Assembly: GCF_963678635.1 (NCBI RefSeq)
Contig: NC_087065.1
Coordinates: forward strand, 54,216,397-54,280,396
Length of the DNA stretch: 64,000 nt
Source of the DNA: Symsagittifera roscoffensis
Lineage: Eukaryota > Xenacoelomorpha > Acoela > Convolutidae
Direction: 5' to 3'
The position numbers were made by a program, and so were the translations under genes. Below, piece after piece: positions 11,201 through 26,200 of this stretch; within the stretch, counting starts at the first letter, position 1; the number at the start of each line of letters is the position of its first letter. Below the pieces are notes generated by a model, which was not told the origin of the DNA, did not search any database, and worked only from the letters and a program-made list of their open reading frames with translations.

Positions 11201-14200
11201 TTGAGTTCCACACCACCTGAGGCCTGGCCAACAAAATGAACTTCATCGGTAATTCAATGTTAAACACGATCTTAGGAGTTTGAATGGACATAAATTAGTT
11301 TCCGGCAACAAACTTGAGTTTTAGTTTAATAAAATTAATTGGGATTCGAATGCCAAAAAATAGCGCTAATTCAAACTATCCGGATGAAACGAATAAAGGA
11401 AAAAACTTAACTCGTTTTTCCAAAAATCTGTAAACTTAAGACAAAAATGATGAAGCTGTTTAGTTTGATATTCGAATATCAAACCAAACGTTAGCACCCT
11501 TCTAAATCAACTCGCCTAATTTGAAAAAAAACAATCAATTTTTCAAATAAAAAAACGTAAAATGCGCCTCTTCCTTTGTCAAACAAAGACCAGGGCGAAA
11601 GAACGCAAAAAGATAGGCATCATTTTGCATCGATAACCTTGAGTTAAAAAATGAACTAAGCTAGTGTCAAAACTTAAACACCTTGGAAAATGAAAACATA
11701 TTATTAGTTTTCCGACTTTTGAAGTGAGCGGCGGAATGTTATACAGGTGAAACTTTTCCAGGCACAATAAATGGTAGCCGGGAATCGTCTCTTACGATTC
11801 GCCCTCTTACGAATAGACTCAATAACTTAAAAAATACTTGAAGACTGATGACCATAAAGATAATCATCGTCGAAACAACTAGAATTCTTCACTGTCCACA
11901 AATGGTTATAGTCAACCAACAGTTTATATGACTTTTGAATCATTTTTACTATTTTCTATGATGCAACTAGAACAATAGGTCAAAAATATCATTCAGCCTA
12001 CCGAGTGAACAAAACATTGAAAATGGCTCTAAAATTGTTTGAGGAATTTGTTGAGTTACAAGAAAAAAAGTGCTCGGCTGAAATCCATTGAAAAATACTC
12101 CTAGGAAATTTGTTAGACCTAAATAGGCCGCCAAGCAAAGCGACTGCTATTTTTTAATAAATAGGTATGTATTGTGCATCGTAAGCGATTGATTTAAGTC
12201 GAGTTCTCATATATCAGGGCTAAAATAAGAGCATGAAAACTGTTTTGAAAAAATACCCTGATGCACATTAATACCATGTGCACTTTTACTGTCTAAAATA
12301 ACCTCAGTAACAAGGGGGAGCTAAGCGTTCATAAAAGTCACTTTTGCTCTTTTACCGTTCGCACCATCGTATCCTTTTACTATATAAGGTTTTCATTTAC
12401 ATTGAAGGTTCTTGAAAAATTCACGAAGGAAGAATGGTTACAAAAAACGTCAGTTTTATAAGCAACACAAGCCAAAATTTTACCTTATTTTCTTCAATGC
12501 TTCTATAGCACCACTATAGTCCACGCCTGAGTTCTAAAACAATAAATGCGTCACTTTAACAACAACAACAACAACAAAAACTAAGTTGAACTGAAAATTT
12601 CAATTAGGTTACCTTCGTACCAGCTGTAACCAACAAGGGCTCTTTCCGTGTATATCCCCAAGCAAATAATAACCCATGATATAAAAACTACAGTTTGAGC
12701 TACATATTTGCGTTGATAGCCAGCGGCGGGGGACTATGCTGGTATCGTCAATTTGACTATTCAAAAGTCAAATTTGTTCCACAAGCCACAAATTTCCAAT
12801 TTTATAAAGTAGCAAACGCTCTTCAAGAAAATTTAAGAACGTTTTTGGGAAAAGCGGTCTCCTGGAAAAACAACAAAAAATTGAACGTCCAGGTAGACTT
12901 AAACACGCATTGTGGGAGGAGGTGGTTTTGCAATGCTGGCTCTAAACCAAAGCGATTGAGACTAACTTTATTGGCATCAAAAGAAGGCTGAAATTTAGGC
13001 TCCACTTCGTAGAAGCTCATGAGTGCTTTGTCTGATTTCTTGTTGAGGATCTCCAACTTGTTTCTGTAGTTTGCATCTTGGTCGGCATTGGAGAGAACGT
13101 ACAGTGATATTACCACACTGTACACTCGGCCGAAGACCAGAGGGTGCACAAGTTCAAGAGCAAACGTCTCGCTGGACAAAAAGAATAAAATCATTTAAAA
13201 AATCGAAATAGGACTATGAAAAATACCGAAATTATGCCATCAAGTCGATCAAATGTTAGTCGAAATTCCGCCAGACAAAATTAGCAAATTGTCACCACTG
13301 TTTTCGGTACTGCGCTCCAAAGATGACTTCAATGAACTTGAGCGTCGATGGCAACTTGAATACTTTAGTGCTTAATGACTTTAAAAAGTAACTATTGAAA
13401 CTTATCAAGTCGACGACTGCATTGCCATATTTGATCTTTACCCTAAAAAAGGTTTACAACTTGTAGATTAAAGACTTCAGGAAATTTGATACACCTAAAC
13501 TTCGCCTGAAAAAAAACCGCAGGTAATATATACTCCGCGTTAACGAAAATACTGCTAGTTACGCACAGTGCATTTTTGCAAGAGTCAATAAGTTCAAAAA
13601 TTAATGATGGACAGTTTCAACTTCAGCGACAAGATCAGAGCTAACCTTTGATTGTCAGAGTCGTCCGAATTTCTACTCATCTGACTGTTCTGCTTGGAGT
13701 ACTTAGGATCAATGCATGGCAACAGGTAGCCAATAGTATCTGTGAGTCTAGTTGTGATGCTCTTCAGTTCCGAGATGGAGTGCGGCAGTAGCCTTCTGTG
13801 GACAGCCGAGGAGGCTTCGTAAGTCGCTCGGAACACGACTTCTAACTCGTCCATCAACTGACCAATCGGATGTTTCTTGTTGCCGCATATCTGAACAGTT
13901 TCAAAAATAAACAGTTGCTGAAATCTTTGCAAAAACATGAAAAAAAAACTAGAATGAGTGCTTAAAAAATGTGATACCCAGATTTGCGTGGAAAAAACAT
14001 CTGAAAATCAAAATTTTCTCAAGCCTTCCGCATTCGGAACAAAAATTTTATTCATGAAAACTTACTTTATTCGAATTAACTTTCGCTATTTACTCTTGAA
14101 GCCGTTATCACTTCGCATTGAAAAAGTCACAATGAGTCATCATCAATAGTTTATTGATGAACCTCCGGCTATAGCTCGAAACTTGCCCAAATAAACATTA

Positions 14201-17200
14201 AAAATTACCCAGCATAGGCTTTAGGTTAATGCTTTGCATGAAATAAGTATAGTATATTGGAGAAAACTTCATGTAAAACATCCATTGTGCTTTTGCGGAC
14301 AATGAGTTTCAACAATTCTAAGTGACTAATTGCTATTACCCTGGTTAGGAAGTCCCTGATTTGTGATTTTTCCTCATCTGAGAGTGAGTACCAACTAGAC
14401 TGAGCAAGAGGCACAATGTGCTCAATGTCCTTGAAGATATCGGTGTCACTGAAATGAAACAAAAATCGGTCGGATAATGTATTATCACATTCTGAACTGA
14501 AAATGTAAAGACAATCAAAATTTTTGCTGTAATAACACAGTTTCCTGTATGACCGACTGCCCGGAAATTATTTCATCCAATTAGAATTGAGTTCTCAAAA
14601 AGTCACTGATTTGAAAGGACATTGATTAATTTTGAGATTTCGGTCCATCGGCCTTGAAGGAATGCGTATTTCTGATAATACAAATAAATTATTTCAGTAC
14701 NNNNNNNNNNNNNNNNNNNNNNNNNNNNNNNNNNNNNNNNNNNNNNNNNNNNNNNNNNNNNNNNNNNNNNNNNNNNNNNNNNNNNNNNNNNNNNNNNNNN
14801 NNNNNNNNNNNNNNNNNNNNNNNNNNNNNNNNNNNNNNNNNNNNNNNNNNNNNNNNNNNNNNNNNNNNNNNNNNNNNNNNNNNNNNNNNNNNNNNNNNNN
14901 TGTTTCATAAAAATATGAAACAACTAGCAATTAATAAAGACGACAGAACAAGCTATTAACTTTTCAATAATATGCAGCAAAATTGCCACTGAATAGGCAC
15001 TTTTAATTGCAATTTAGAAAAAAAAAATTGCAGAATCTTTTTGCCTGCACTATTACAAAGATTAAGGAAAATTATTTTAACTTTTAGTTACAAGTGCTCA
15101 TCTAAAACAGAAGAAAAGGCAATGCCATGAAAAATAAGCCGACAAAAATAAGCAAACTATGGTCCGACAACTTAAATTTTCCGGACTCGAAACCTAGATC
15201 TTTGTCGTCTCAACCATGTGCGTTAGATCTATGCTAAAAAGTAGAAGCAGTAACTTGATAATCTAAGAATTACACTGATGAATTCTGTGAACAACGATTT
15301 TGAAGGGAAAAGTCTAGTGCCAGTTTGCAATACCCTTGCTTAATTGCAAGGGTAATAATTAAGCCAAACTTTAGTTTTTTAAATATCGTTTCATTGTTTC
15401 AAGAAGAATCATATATGCGACCTTTCACTCGTGGTTCGGATTCTATAAAATTCAAGTTGTCTACGTTTCGAGAAAAAATGGTCCGAATTTTTAAGATTTA
15501 TTGGCTAATGTTTATTCAGATTGGCAATTCAGGCTGAGTTTCAATATAAATTCAAATGTTTTATCTATTATTAACAGGTTCTTGTGACTCTTAGCCAATT
15601 CAGTCTCGTCTCACTAACAAAAAAGTTACAAAAGTTTGAGTGGACGGAACATTATGTGCTCCTTTGTACATTAGCCGACTAATGAGGTCCGTTTAAAATT
15701 TTAATTGTAAACACAGAAGCTAAGTTACTTATTGAAAACACAAGCGAAAAACGCTAGTGCGAATATAAAATCGAATAAGTTATTATCAGGGGAGGGACGC
15801 TCCAGTACTTACATCTCCATGTAATTAGTAACACTGCTCCACACGTCACTACATGGCAATCTAACTGCTCCTCGATGGGCGGGTGTGGGTGTTGCAGTAT
15901 CTTGCATGCTCCTCAAGATTCCCATCCTGCTCCTACACTTCCGGAACAGACACTCCCATTTGAGAGAGGGCGACACGTCGAACTTACGATAGAGGCTGAA
16001 ACGAAACACCAAATCATCTGCCGGAAAACTTCATCTTCATTTTTCTTTTTCACTGCTTCTGTTCTAAATACTGTTTGAATTCGTCTCTAAAGCTCGATGT
16101 AATAGTCAGTTTGTGAGAGCAGCGTACCTTCCACATGGCTTGGACTCGAAGCCTGCTTCGAGCTTTTTGAGCACTCCCTTTATCTTCAGCTCTGACCCAC
16201 TCCAGGAACCATCGAACGAACCCTCCAGATAATCTCCATGGGGGAATGTCAAAATGCCCTAGAAAAACCGAAATTATCAAATGGTGAAGTATTGAATTTC
16301 TCCTGTAATACAGAGAATAAAATCTTTGCCCGATAATAGAAAAAAAACTTTTTTTAATGGAGCCAACCTGCTTTTTATATAAGCTTTGATCAAAGAAAAA
16401 ACTTGGTCGAAAAGACCCAGGATATTATCTGCTATATCCAAGAAAAACATTAATTTCAATGCCTTCATTTTTTTAAAATCCAGCACGATTACTCTCACTT
16501 CGAGTCCGACTTTTAAATTGTACAGAGGATTCTGACCTTTCCACTGAGATTGTATCCATTCAATTCCCCTTCGTACATTGAGTCGTCATCAGCCAAGAGG
16601 AGACCAGTTCCCTAAAACAACAAGTTAGCTCTGTCAACAGTTTCCTATTAAGCAAAGTGCACCACTAAAAGGCTGCAAAATCTGAAATTTTGAATTCTTC
16701 TTTAGGATCTCCTCAGCTACGCATGCGCCATAGCGAACAAATAGTACTCGAGCAAACATTGCCTCTTGATAGTGCCGCAACTATTTCTTCCGCTTAATTT
16801 ATTGTTGTCCGACCACTCTCGAAGAATGGGAAGAAACTTTGAATTCGGGTCGTTTCTGTTCAGCCAATTTGCCCGAACTATTTTTCCAGCCAATTTTCAG
16901 AGGAAAACTTTTTATGAGGTCAAGAGAAAAAATACTTTGTTCGTGGTGGTTTGAATTCTAAAAAATCAAAAAACATCTAGTGCCGAAAAGAATTGGCCTG
17001 AATATTTTCGATCTTCAGACTTAATAAGATGAAATTTGATGAAAGGCTTAACTCCCAAATTTAATTCTACCAATTTTAACACTATTAGGTTTCACGGTGA
17101 GCACTGATGGGAACTTTAGTAGATTTCACTAGATTTCGGTGCGCAATTGTCTCAGTGGGTAATTTTTTTTGCTCCACTGCGAACTATAAAAAACTGCAAT

Positions 17201-20200
17201 TTTTGAAACAACTTTTTGCAAAAGGCATTCACAACTTTTTGCGCTTCGCACTTTTGTTATTCGAGAGCGTAAATTAACTTCCATTTAGCAAACGAACCTC
17301 AAGTGAGCTTAAAAAGAAGTCGAATGTGAAACCGCGAAGCAATAATATCGGGCGTGAATAAATTTCAACACTTTCCATCAGAAAAAAAAAGATGAAACAA
17401 AAAACGAACTACCTAAAAAGAGAAAATTCACATTATTCATTAAAACTTCATAAAAAACACATAATTGTTTCAATTTGAAAGCATTTATGTTTATTCTTTT
17501 TGATTTAGCCACGACTTTGAGCATATCAAAACATGACAACGAAGTTGAGCTTCAGAACAAGGATTAAGGGCTTCAATGTGATCACGACTGGTTTTTTCGA
17601 ATCACGACTGATAACTTGATCTATCACTCGCCCATTTTGATAAATAGTTGTGAATCCTGTATTTGCGTGGAAAAAAGTAACAACTAAAACACACGCGAAG
17701 AAAAAGAACCTCCCCACTTTCAGTGATCGGAACAAAAACGAAATAGGGTAAGAATTAGTCTTTCTGATTGTACAAAAAAGTCGAAGAAAGCCGCCTTTAA
17801 AAGCTATCGCAAAACATAGATTAGGTTAGTTTCTCATTTAAAAACTTCAAATAAGGTTAATTATCAGCTCTTGTCTCAATTTGGGGCAGTACAACAGTGT
17901 CGAAGTACAACAGTGCCGAAAAAAAATAGTTAAACAGTGCCGAAAATGAAAACTTTGTTCAACAGTGCCGAAAATATGAACAAATTTCAACATATTAAGT
18001 GCGGCAATCAAAAATTAAACGGCGAACGTTTGCAATCTTAAGTGACACTTGAAGATTTTGAGAGAGAAAATTTGCAATTTAGACGTTTTGGCGCCACAAT
18101 AATTGTTTAATTTGCAGTTGCAGACATTTTTGGCGCCGAAATTGGAGTGATTTTCTTTGATAATTAGCGCCAGTAATTTCCCGCTCTTTAGAAAATGCGT
18201 GTAAATTATTCTGAAGTTTTCCCCTTTTTCGGCACTGTCGAACGCCCCCCTTTCCCTCCCCCCCCCCCCCCTCAGTTTCAATAAGAGCAATTTGTAAGTT
18301 TGAATAGTTTCAAGTTGTGTTAAATTGCATTAATTTCATGTGCTTGACACAGTCAGCAAAATTTATAAGAAACAACTCAATTGTGCTACTCAAATTTACG
18401 GAAAACTTTTAATGTGAGACGACTCAAATTTGCAATTGTGCGAAAACTTTTCAATGTAAGACAACATTTCCTAACAGTTAATTTTCCGTGTTGGAATGTG
18501 CCTTCGTAGTAGAGTCCCTTCTGGGCACAGACGGTGAGTCCGTTTCCATGTCTGAGGTCATTCAGCCACAGTCCCACGTGCCTCTCCTGCGCACTGTCGT
18601 CCTCCAACACTCCATACCCATGTCTCTTGTCATCTATCCACTCCCCATAGAACAGACTGCAAAAAACGTCATTAAAATTACTTAAAATTATGTTAAAACA
18701 AATTTAAAGCATTTCTGAAATTTTGTTTTTATGGCAGAAAGATGCTCATCTTACAAATTTCATAAACGGAAGTTATATCATAAGCATTTTTTCAAAAACT
18801 TCGTTCATGGATTGTATGACAACACTCCATGGTTGTATGGAGGCCAACACGGGTAGACACAATTTAGATGCATCATATCATCATCGGCCATCAATAATTT
18901 GATTAAACCGCTAGATCTGGCATAAATTAAGAATAACATAGCCAACAGAGCGTGAAAAGCTTCCATGAACTGCTGATAACTTCAGATTTTTTTTTTCAAG
19001 TTCAGAGTTTCGTGAACAAATTGAACAAAAAAGATGTTTCAGCCTCGAGATACTTTTTGATGGACAGTTTCTCGATATACCTAATTCATTTTGAGAATAT
19101 TGGATCATCAGGTTATTTTTATATTTCAATTAACTTATAAGAGCAGCAGAGAGCGTAATTTGCGAACCATTTGGTAAATGAACTGAATGAAAAGAAAAAA
19201 AAACGCCAACATTTAGAACTGAGCGTGAACAAATATGAAGAATTGCCTGAAAACTAAACAACACGATTTTAGAAAGCAAAAAATTATTATTATTTAACAC
19301 TTAAATCAAGATATCCGCTAATATTTCCTATTTAATAGTAAGGTGTTCGTAAATAACGCACTTTGTATAAAATACCATCCAGAATTGTTTTTCTTCTAAG
19401 TTCGTCGTAAAAAATTATGCTTGATTCCAAAGCTCGCAACGCATGTTAAAACTAGAATTGAAGCCAATGCAAGTGCATGAGTAATACAAGTCGCCGAAAA
19501 AATACACCATAGATATAGTAAATCTTTAGCATAAATCAATAACTGCTCAGCTTCCAATAGATATCTAAGCACCACATGCAATCCTAACATCTATCTAAGT
19601 ATACTACTAGTTTCAGGAGCAAAACATGAAATTTGCTGCATAACTCTAAGATGCAAAAATGTCTAGCAAACCAAACGCTCAATGAGGTGCAGCGCTAAAA
19701 CTATTGAAATCCGCATAACTTTCCGTCGAAATTATTTCCAGAGCTTCGAAATATTTCACATTTTACAATATTTTGAATCTCCTTCAAATGTTGACCGCAC
19801 TCTCACATACCGTGGAAACTCTCTTTTTTTGGGCATGAAATTCTGCAACTGCTCCGATTTTTCCATGGATTCCGAAAGGAGCGAGAGCTTAAAGGATTCT
19901 TCTAACTGGACGTCAGCCACCGAAGTAATCCTCCCATGTCCGGTCGCTTCTACCGCCGAGGTGCTAGTTGACCCATTAGGCTCCGTGAGCGTCGACAACC
20001 TCCTGTTTTCAAATACATCGGATTGTGTTAAGGAGCACTCTTCCGGGTATAACGACTGTTGGGAGAAAATCGAATTCTGTCTGTCGTATGAAACCGATTC
20101 ATTCTGATGGTCCAACAACGAAAAAGTCGACGAGTATTGAGAGCGAACGTAGAATATGCTTTCGTTTATTGAAGCGGTGTCGTTTATTGAAGTGGTGTCT

Positions 20201-23200
20201 TTCGTGGAAGTTGTTTTGTTTAGGTTGTTCGTTGACAGAGGGCGTTGGGAGTGTGATGGGGGGAACACATTGGGGGGAATCATTTCAGTCATTGGCGAGG
20301 ATTTGGTCGAGCTGTGGTATGATTGGCGCTGGGAAGAGGAGGAGACATTCAGTGCATTAAGCCGCATTGCATTGCTACGCTTTCTAAAACTAAACACAAA
20401 GTGCATTCTAACTAACGGCAACGCGACATCTCGCAACAAAAGACAACTTGCACGTGAATCAGTGATTGCCGCTAATCTAGATTGTAGTTAGAGGAATTTG
20501 ATAAACCATTTATTTATGGTTGCAGTTGCAAGTTCTCTTTTTTGCGAGCTATCGTTTTATACTGACTAACAACCGTAATACTAGAGGACAACGATACAAC
20601 TGAACATCATACTTTTCAAATTATACTACCCCCCTTCCCCAACAAAATAGACCAAGTAAATAGCCTCCTTCCTCACTTTTTAATCAGCAATGAAATTACT
20701 CAGCTCTGAGTATTACATATTCGATTCTCATTGGCTGAAAATTCCAACTCAAGATTAAGTTAAAACTCATCCCTTTGATACAATTTAGTGTCTATACAAT
20801 TTGATATTCTAGCTATGCAAGGTATGATGTAAAGAACTAAAACCATGTCAATTTTTCACCATATCAAAATTGTTCTTTAAATTGCCAACTCGCTTTGCAA
20901 CACAATTTTCAAACTAGGGAGGTGAAGTTGAGGTGGAAGGAAAAGAGGACCAAGCAAGCAAGACACGAAGTGAAACACCTACGCGAGCATCAACCCCAGG
21001 CCTACACGGTGTAATTGGAACGAACGAAAAGCAGAGTTTATGTCTCGCGACCATAACTATTTATTGTAGACCAAAATGTTTCGGCTTTTTGTTTTCCTCG
21101 TTCGGCTTTTTGTTTTCCTCGTTAAATCGTTATCAACACGGAGAGGATGCGGCGTTTCGAACAACCATAGTGCGCGTATGACACAGAAAAAAATAATTAA
21201 ACTGTAACCTGTTGCCTTGCAAGTAGCACCTGATGTTCTACAATGCAAAAAAAATGAAAAATTTTGGCAAAAAAGACAGATCCACAGATTATTGTTCCCC
21301 GTTAAATCATATCAAACAACCGTTCAAAAATTTTTAGTGCAGAAACATTTATCGCTGAACTCACTCCTTTTACTAGTACAGAGCCAAAAATTCGTACCCA
21401 GTCTTCCTCAACTCTGACATATTTTGAACTTTTTTGGAATCCAAATGTTTCTCGGATAGTAATTTCGGGCAGAAACCCGAGACTGAAATTTTTTTATTTT
21501 TGTAAGAGATTTTTTTGTGAGCCGTAGTAAAACCAATTAATTAAAACTTTCTGTAAAGCACTTGTGTTATGACAATAACATGCTTTATGAATTAATTGAT
21601 TTTCCAATTTTTTTTACCAGTAGTAAAAAACCCCATTTCGAAGTCCGATCTGACATGAAATGGCTATCGCAAAGCAAAACTTTGGACTGCTAGAGATGAC
21701 TTTGAAAGCTTTTGGTGGCAAAAATTTGACAACCCGGTAAAACGCCGATGCCAAGTAAAAAAAAAGACAACTATCTATATTTTTGTCCACATCCTTCAAT
21801 TTTGACTTGCGGTATCAAGTTTGGAATCGGAGGTAGAAATATGTCTTATCGGATTAAATTATATCGCGCGTTAATTGTCCCAAATTGATCAAAATGGCAA
21901 TCTTTAAACCCCCATAACTTTAAAAAAAGTAATCACAAGTGAAATATCTTTTCAGATTCAAGCTCAGGATGACAAAATTTTTTGAATGTTATAGAAAATT
22001 GCATCAAAATTGCTTAGCTAAAAAGTCGAATTTTGTCTGAAGAACAAAGAAAAAAACCACCCCGAGCACAAATATTTCCTTACTTTCGTTTCTAAAGTCG
22101 GAACAAGACTGCTCGTATCAGGGTGAAGCCCTGAATGTTCCGACTGCCTTTTAAGATCTATTGAGCAGTAATAACATGAAAAAAGTAAATGTAATAAAAA
22201 TAAAGTGAGTTTTTTTTAATTTGACATTTTTTGTGAAGATTATCACCCAAACGCAAAATAAAGTACAAAAGGATTTCTCCTAGTAACAAATCAATTATGA
22301 CAAATAAGCTTCCTTTACCCAATTTGGAATTCTATGACGGCTTAAATCTCCGCTTATGCGTTAATAGCGCGAAATATATCGCACTTTAATTGTCCCAAAT
22401 TGGCCAAAATGCAATCTTTAAACCCGCATAACTTTTCGAAAAAAGATCACAGGTGAAATATCTGTTCGAATTTAAGCTCAAGACATCAATACCTTTTGAA
22501 TGAGATAAAAGAATTTTAAGGAAGCAAACGAAGAACAAATATATCATCCCAAGATTCGAAATCAGAACGGAATCCTTGCCAAAGCAGTTAAAAATCATAT
22601 TTTAAACTTAGAAATGCAGGTCAATTGTGAATTCAAGTATACAAGCGAACAAAAAAGCGAAATAAAGAAATGACTTCACAGCGACCAAATAATGGCTGAA
22701 ATGCGAACAGTGTTTATAGTTCATAACTTACCCCTCTTAGACACCAGCAAAAAGTTAACTACGCAGAGCACAACTCTCCTTCGCTTGCACTAATTAAAGG
22801 AGCAATTAGGAGGGAATATGAATAACGGGCCATTCTCGTGACAAGAACCGAATACGCCAAAGTTTTCAAAAATCAACGTCCTTTAAACTTTAAAAAAGTG
22901 ACTCTTATTTCCACGATTAATCATTTCAGATTTTTGAATACTGAATTTTGGTTGGGTAGTATAATTTCGGGCATTAGGTGGAGGATTATACCATATAAAA
23001 CATCTAGAATTTGACTACATTAATTGACTGTACAGAAAAACTATGAAATTTTTCTGTAAGCGGCTGTTTTTAATGAACCAGAGTAAAACCGTAACTTGGT
23101 TTCTAAACAGAGTTTTCAAAGCGCACATCTACTCCATGGACAAAACGTAATTCATACAAACAAGGTGCTTAAAGGTGTTTCTAAACTAAAAGCCGCTGTG

Positions 23201-26200
23201 TGCAAACAACTAAAACTACACTGATATCGAATATCTGAGGCCAGCTAAGTTCAAAAACAAATCGTTATTCAGAAGGTGGTTTTATATCAGAATGGAATTT
23301 GGATCATATTTTAATCAACTAACAATTATCTGTTATTCGATAGTAAAAAGCAGAAAAAAAAGAAGTTATGGATTAATGCTTTCAAAAATCATTGCAAATT
23401 ATAGCAATAAACAATGAAAAATATATTGCGAAAAACCTTTTCAAAGTTATTTATCGCGGCTCATTTTTCTTACAGCTACCAGAGACCCTAAATTTGTGAT
23501 TCCATCTGAAATTATATCAACTGAACAGCAAAGTTACATTTTTGTTAACGTCAAAATATTTGTATTTACTGAGGCGCTGCTTACCCGTGGTGGGTGCCGT
23601 CGGTCGGTGAGGCGATGCGAAGCAGCCCGAAGCCACAGCGCATGCTTTTCTCAAACTCACCCACGTATTGGTCTCCATTATGGTAACTGAAATAGAAAAA
23701 GAGATAATAAATTAAGTCAATAACTTTTTAAAATGTTTTATTATGTTTGTCCTCCATTTCGTAGATTCAAAATGATATGAATGACCTGACCATGCACTGT
23801 AGAAACAATACCAAAGGTGAAGGCAGTATCCAGAATTTTGACCAAAAACAGTTGTAGAAAAAAAATTAGCTTTTTTGCGCTCTCGATTTAGATGAAGCTC
23901 TTCAGAACATCGTGGATGTTGTCAGAAACTTTATCAACAGTCTTAGCTGCTTAAGCTCTAAGTTCGAAGGACTGAATGCTCGAAAATTTTGTCAGCCAAT
24001 CAGAATTACTTGCTAATGATTTTGATACAAGTAAGCGATAAAATCAGTCAGTTTTAGACAGTTTAAAAGGCTTTTGATTTGATGACTTTTCGCTCATTGG
24101 GTCCTTTCGCATGAGAAGCCCCCTCAACCCCCGTTAGAAAACGGCTCTGCTTCAGAGCGGCGCCTAATCTTCTACTCACTTGAGCACTCCGAACCCGTGC
24201 ATGAATCCATTGGCCCACTGTCCCACGTAGCTCTGTTCGAACAGTGGTGCCGAAGAGGAAGAAGAGGACGCATTGGCCTCACTGCCCTGAGGAGGGGAGT
24301 GGACTATGAGTCGTCCTTGACCATGTTGCAAACCTTCGTGGAAGTCCCCAATGTATGTTTTTCCGTCCGGCCACACCAACATGCCTCTATACAAATGCAG
24401 ATCAAATTATCGCTCTTCTACCAAAACCGCGGGATTCGTTACAAGGCACAAGATTCGCATACCTTTAACCCCTGAATTACGTAGGCTGTCCTCCTATGAC
24501 ACAATTACATTGCATGATCGCAATGAAAATTTCCACGCATGTTAATTGTTTAGTTTTGAACCTATTTGGCACCAATGTATAACATTGCTTGAAAACCAAT
24601 GTTTCATGCCCAAAGCGCATCACTGTAGGGGGTGGAGGACGACAGAAGTCGATAATAGTCACTTCACGGGGAGATTCGTTAGTAGGCACAAAACTCGTAT
24701 ACCTTTAACCCCTGAATTACGTAGGTAGTCCTCCTATGGCACCCTAGTAACGAATAATCAACCCTATAAGAACAGAACCAATGGTTAAGCATAGGTGAAT
24801 TTTGTACCTAGTAACGAATATACCCGCTGATGATCAAATAGAGTGTCCCATCATTCAACAAATTGCTTTTTTTACTTGTCATGTGGTTTAGCGTTGAGCC
24901 AAGTGCCCTTATAGGTTGCGCCTTTGAACTTGGCATGTGCGGCAGAGAAAGTGTGAACAGCCTCTCTCTCGCGTGATGGCATGCACATGGACACTGTCTC
25001 GTTCAGTTGTGCCTCACAGGCGATATTCGGCACCGATCCAGGGTGAAGTGCCCGCTCTATGGCCTTCGTCAAGTCCAGACACCAGTCTGCCTGAAACGAA
25101 ACCAGCATCCACAAATATGGATTTAGTGGCGGTGGTGATAAAACAAAAGACAACCTATTATGTTCTGAATATGAATTGGATCTCTTAGATGAATATAAGT
25201 TGAAGTTTCCTTGAATTATGTCTTTAATGCATTTTAGAGAGCTCGAGGCTCAACGGCGCAAACTAGGCGCTCAGGTGTAGTGTCATTTTAAAGCCCTATT
25301 CGTCGTGATTTGGATTCCATTTTTTGTTTCATCATCATCATCATCATCACAAATATTAATTTAACAGCAATTTCTTGTATTCAAAGCTGTTTGCATTTCA
25401 ATCCTATTAAAACTACAGTCCGTTTTACACAAGTCGTCAGTCGTTCCCGCTCTAAAATGAGCTAGAATTAAAAGGACTCATCAAAGAACTCTTTCGCTAG
25501 CTCGCGCACACCCTTCGCAGTAGGATGAAGTCCGTCGGCGCAAACTTGCTTCCGGTAACGAAACTTAACGGTTCTAAAGAACAAGATCCAATGCCATCTT
25601 GCCAGATTCCGGAAGCAATTGTTGACTCTCCAAATTAGCGAACTTTCACAATCACGACTGATAAGGGACATAACACCAATTTTAAAAAACTAATCTTGTA
25701 GTTTTAAAACCGCCTGTTCCATCTTCGCTGCTACCTTAAAATCGCGCAAGATCTAGAGTAGGACGGTTTGCACCCGCAAACGGTGACCAACGCCGTGACT
25801 CCAAAAAAGGGACCTACTTCAGTCACCCCAAAAAGGAACCGTCACAAGTGTTCTAGGAAAACCTTAGGATAAAAAAAAACTGGATTTGTATAAATTCCAG
25901 TTAAATCAAAAATCAGGTCAGACAAAAATTATCAATTATGGCAGAAAACTGGAGGTCTTTAAGGAGAGCCTGAGCGTCTTTTTCGTCTTGTAGTTTGATT
26001 TTTTTCTGCTTGACCTCTTGAAGCTGCGACCCCATAAAAGCGATATCTTTGCCACCCTCGCCTATCTTCGCATTCAACTGCTTTGGAGTGTACCTTTTGA
26101 AGACGAGAAGCTCCTCTCGGAGTTGCTCAGCATGTTCTCATTTTCTCCGTTTCATCGCTGCGTTTTGTGACACAATTTCTTTGTAGGAAGAAGCAGCTAC

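Larger units (their letters stand above)
9010..12483. other. ALS2 intron with an inverted-repeat element
   Basis: Apart from the elements at 9893-10621 and 10505-11135, this AT-rich stretch shows no gene. Open frames at 9164-9650, 10353-10565 and 11579-11767 lack any domain, codon bias or splice-site context. Segments 9010-9890 and 11140-12480 hold nothing I recognise. Confidence 0.5.

Noticed and set aside
19682-20491. Plus-strand ORFs of 111-141 codons
   Set aside because: Shadows of the minus-strand Ser-rich ALS2 exon.
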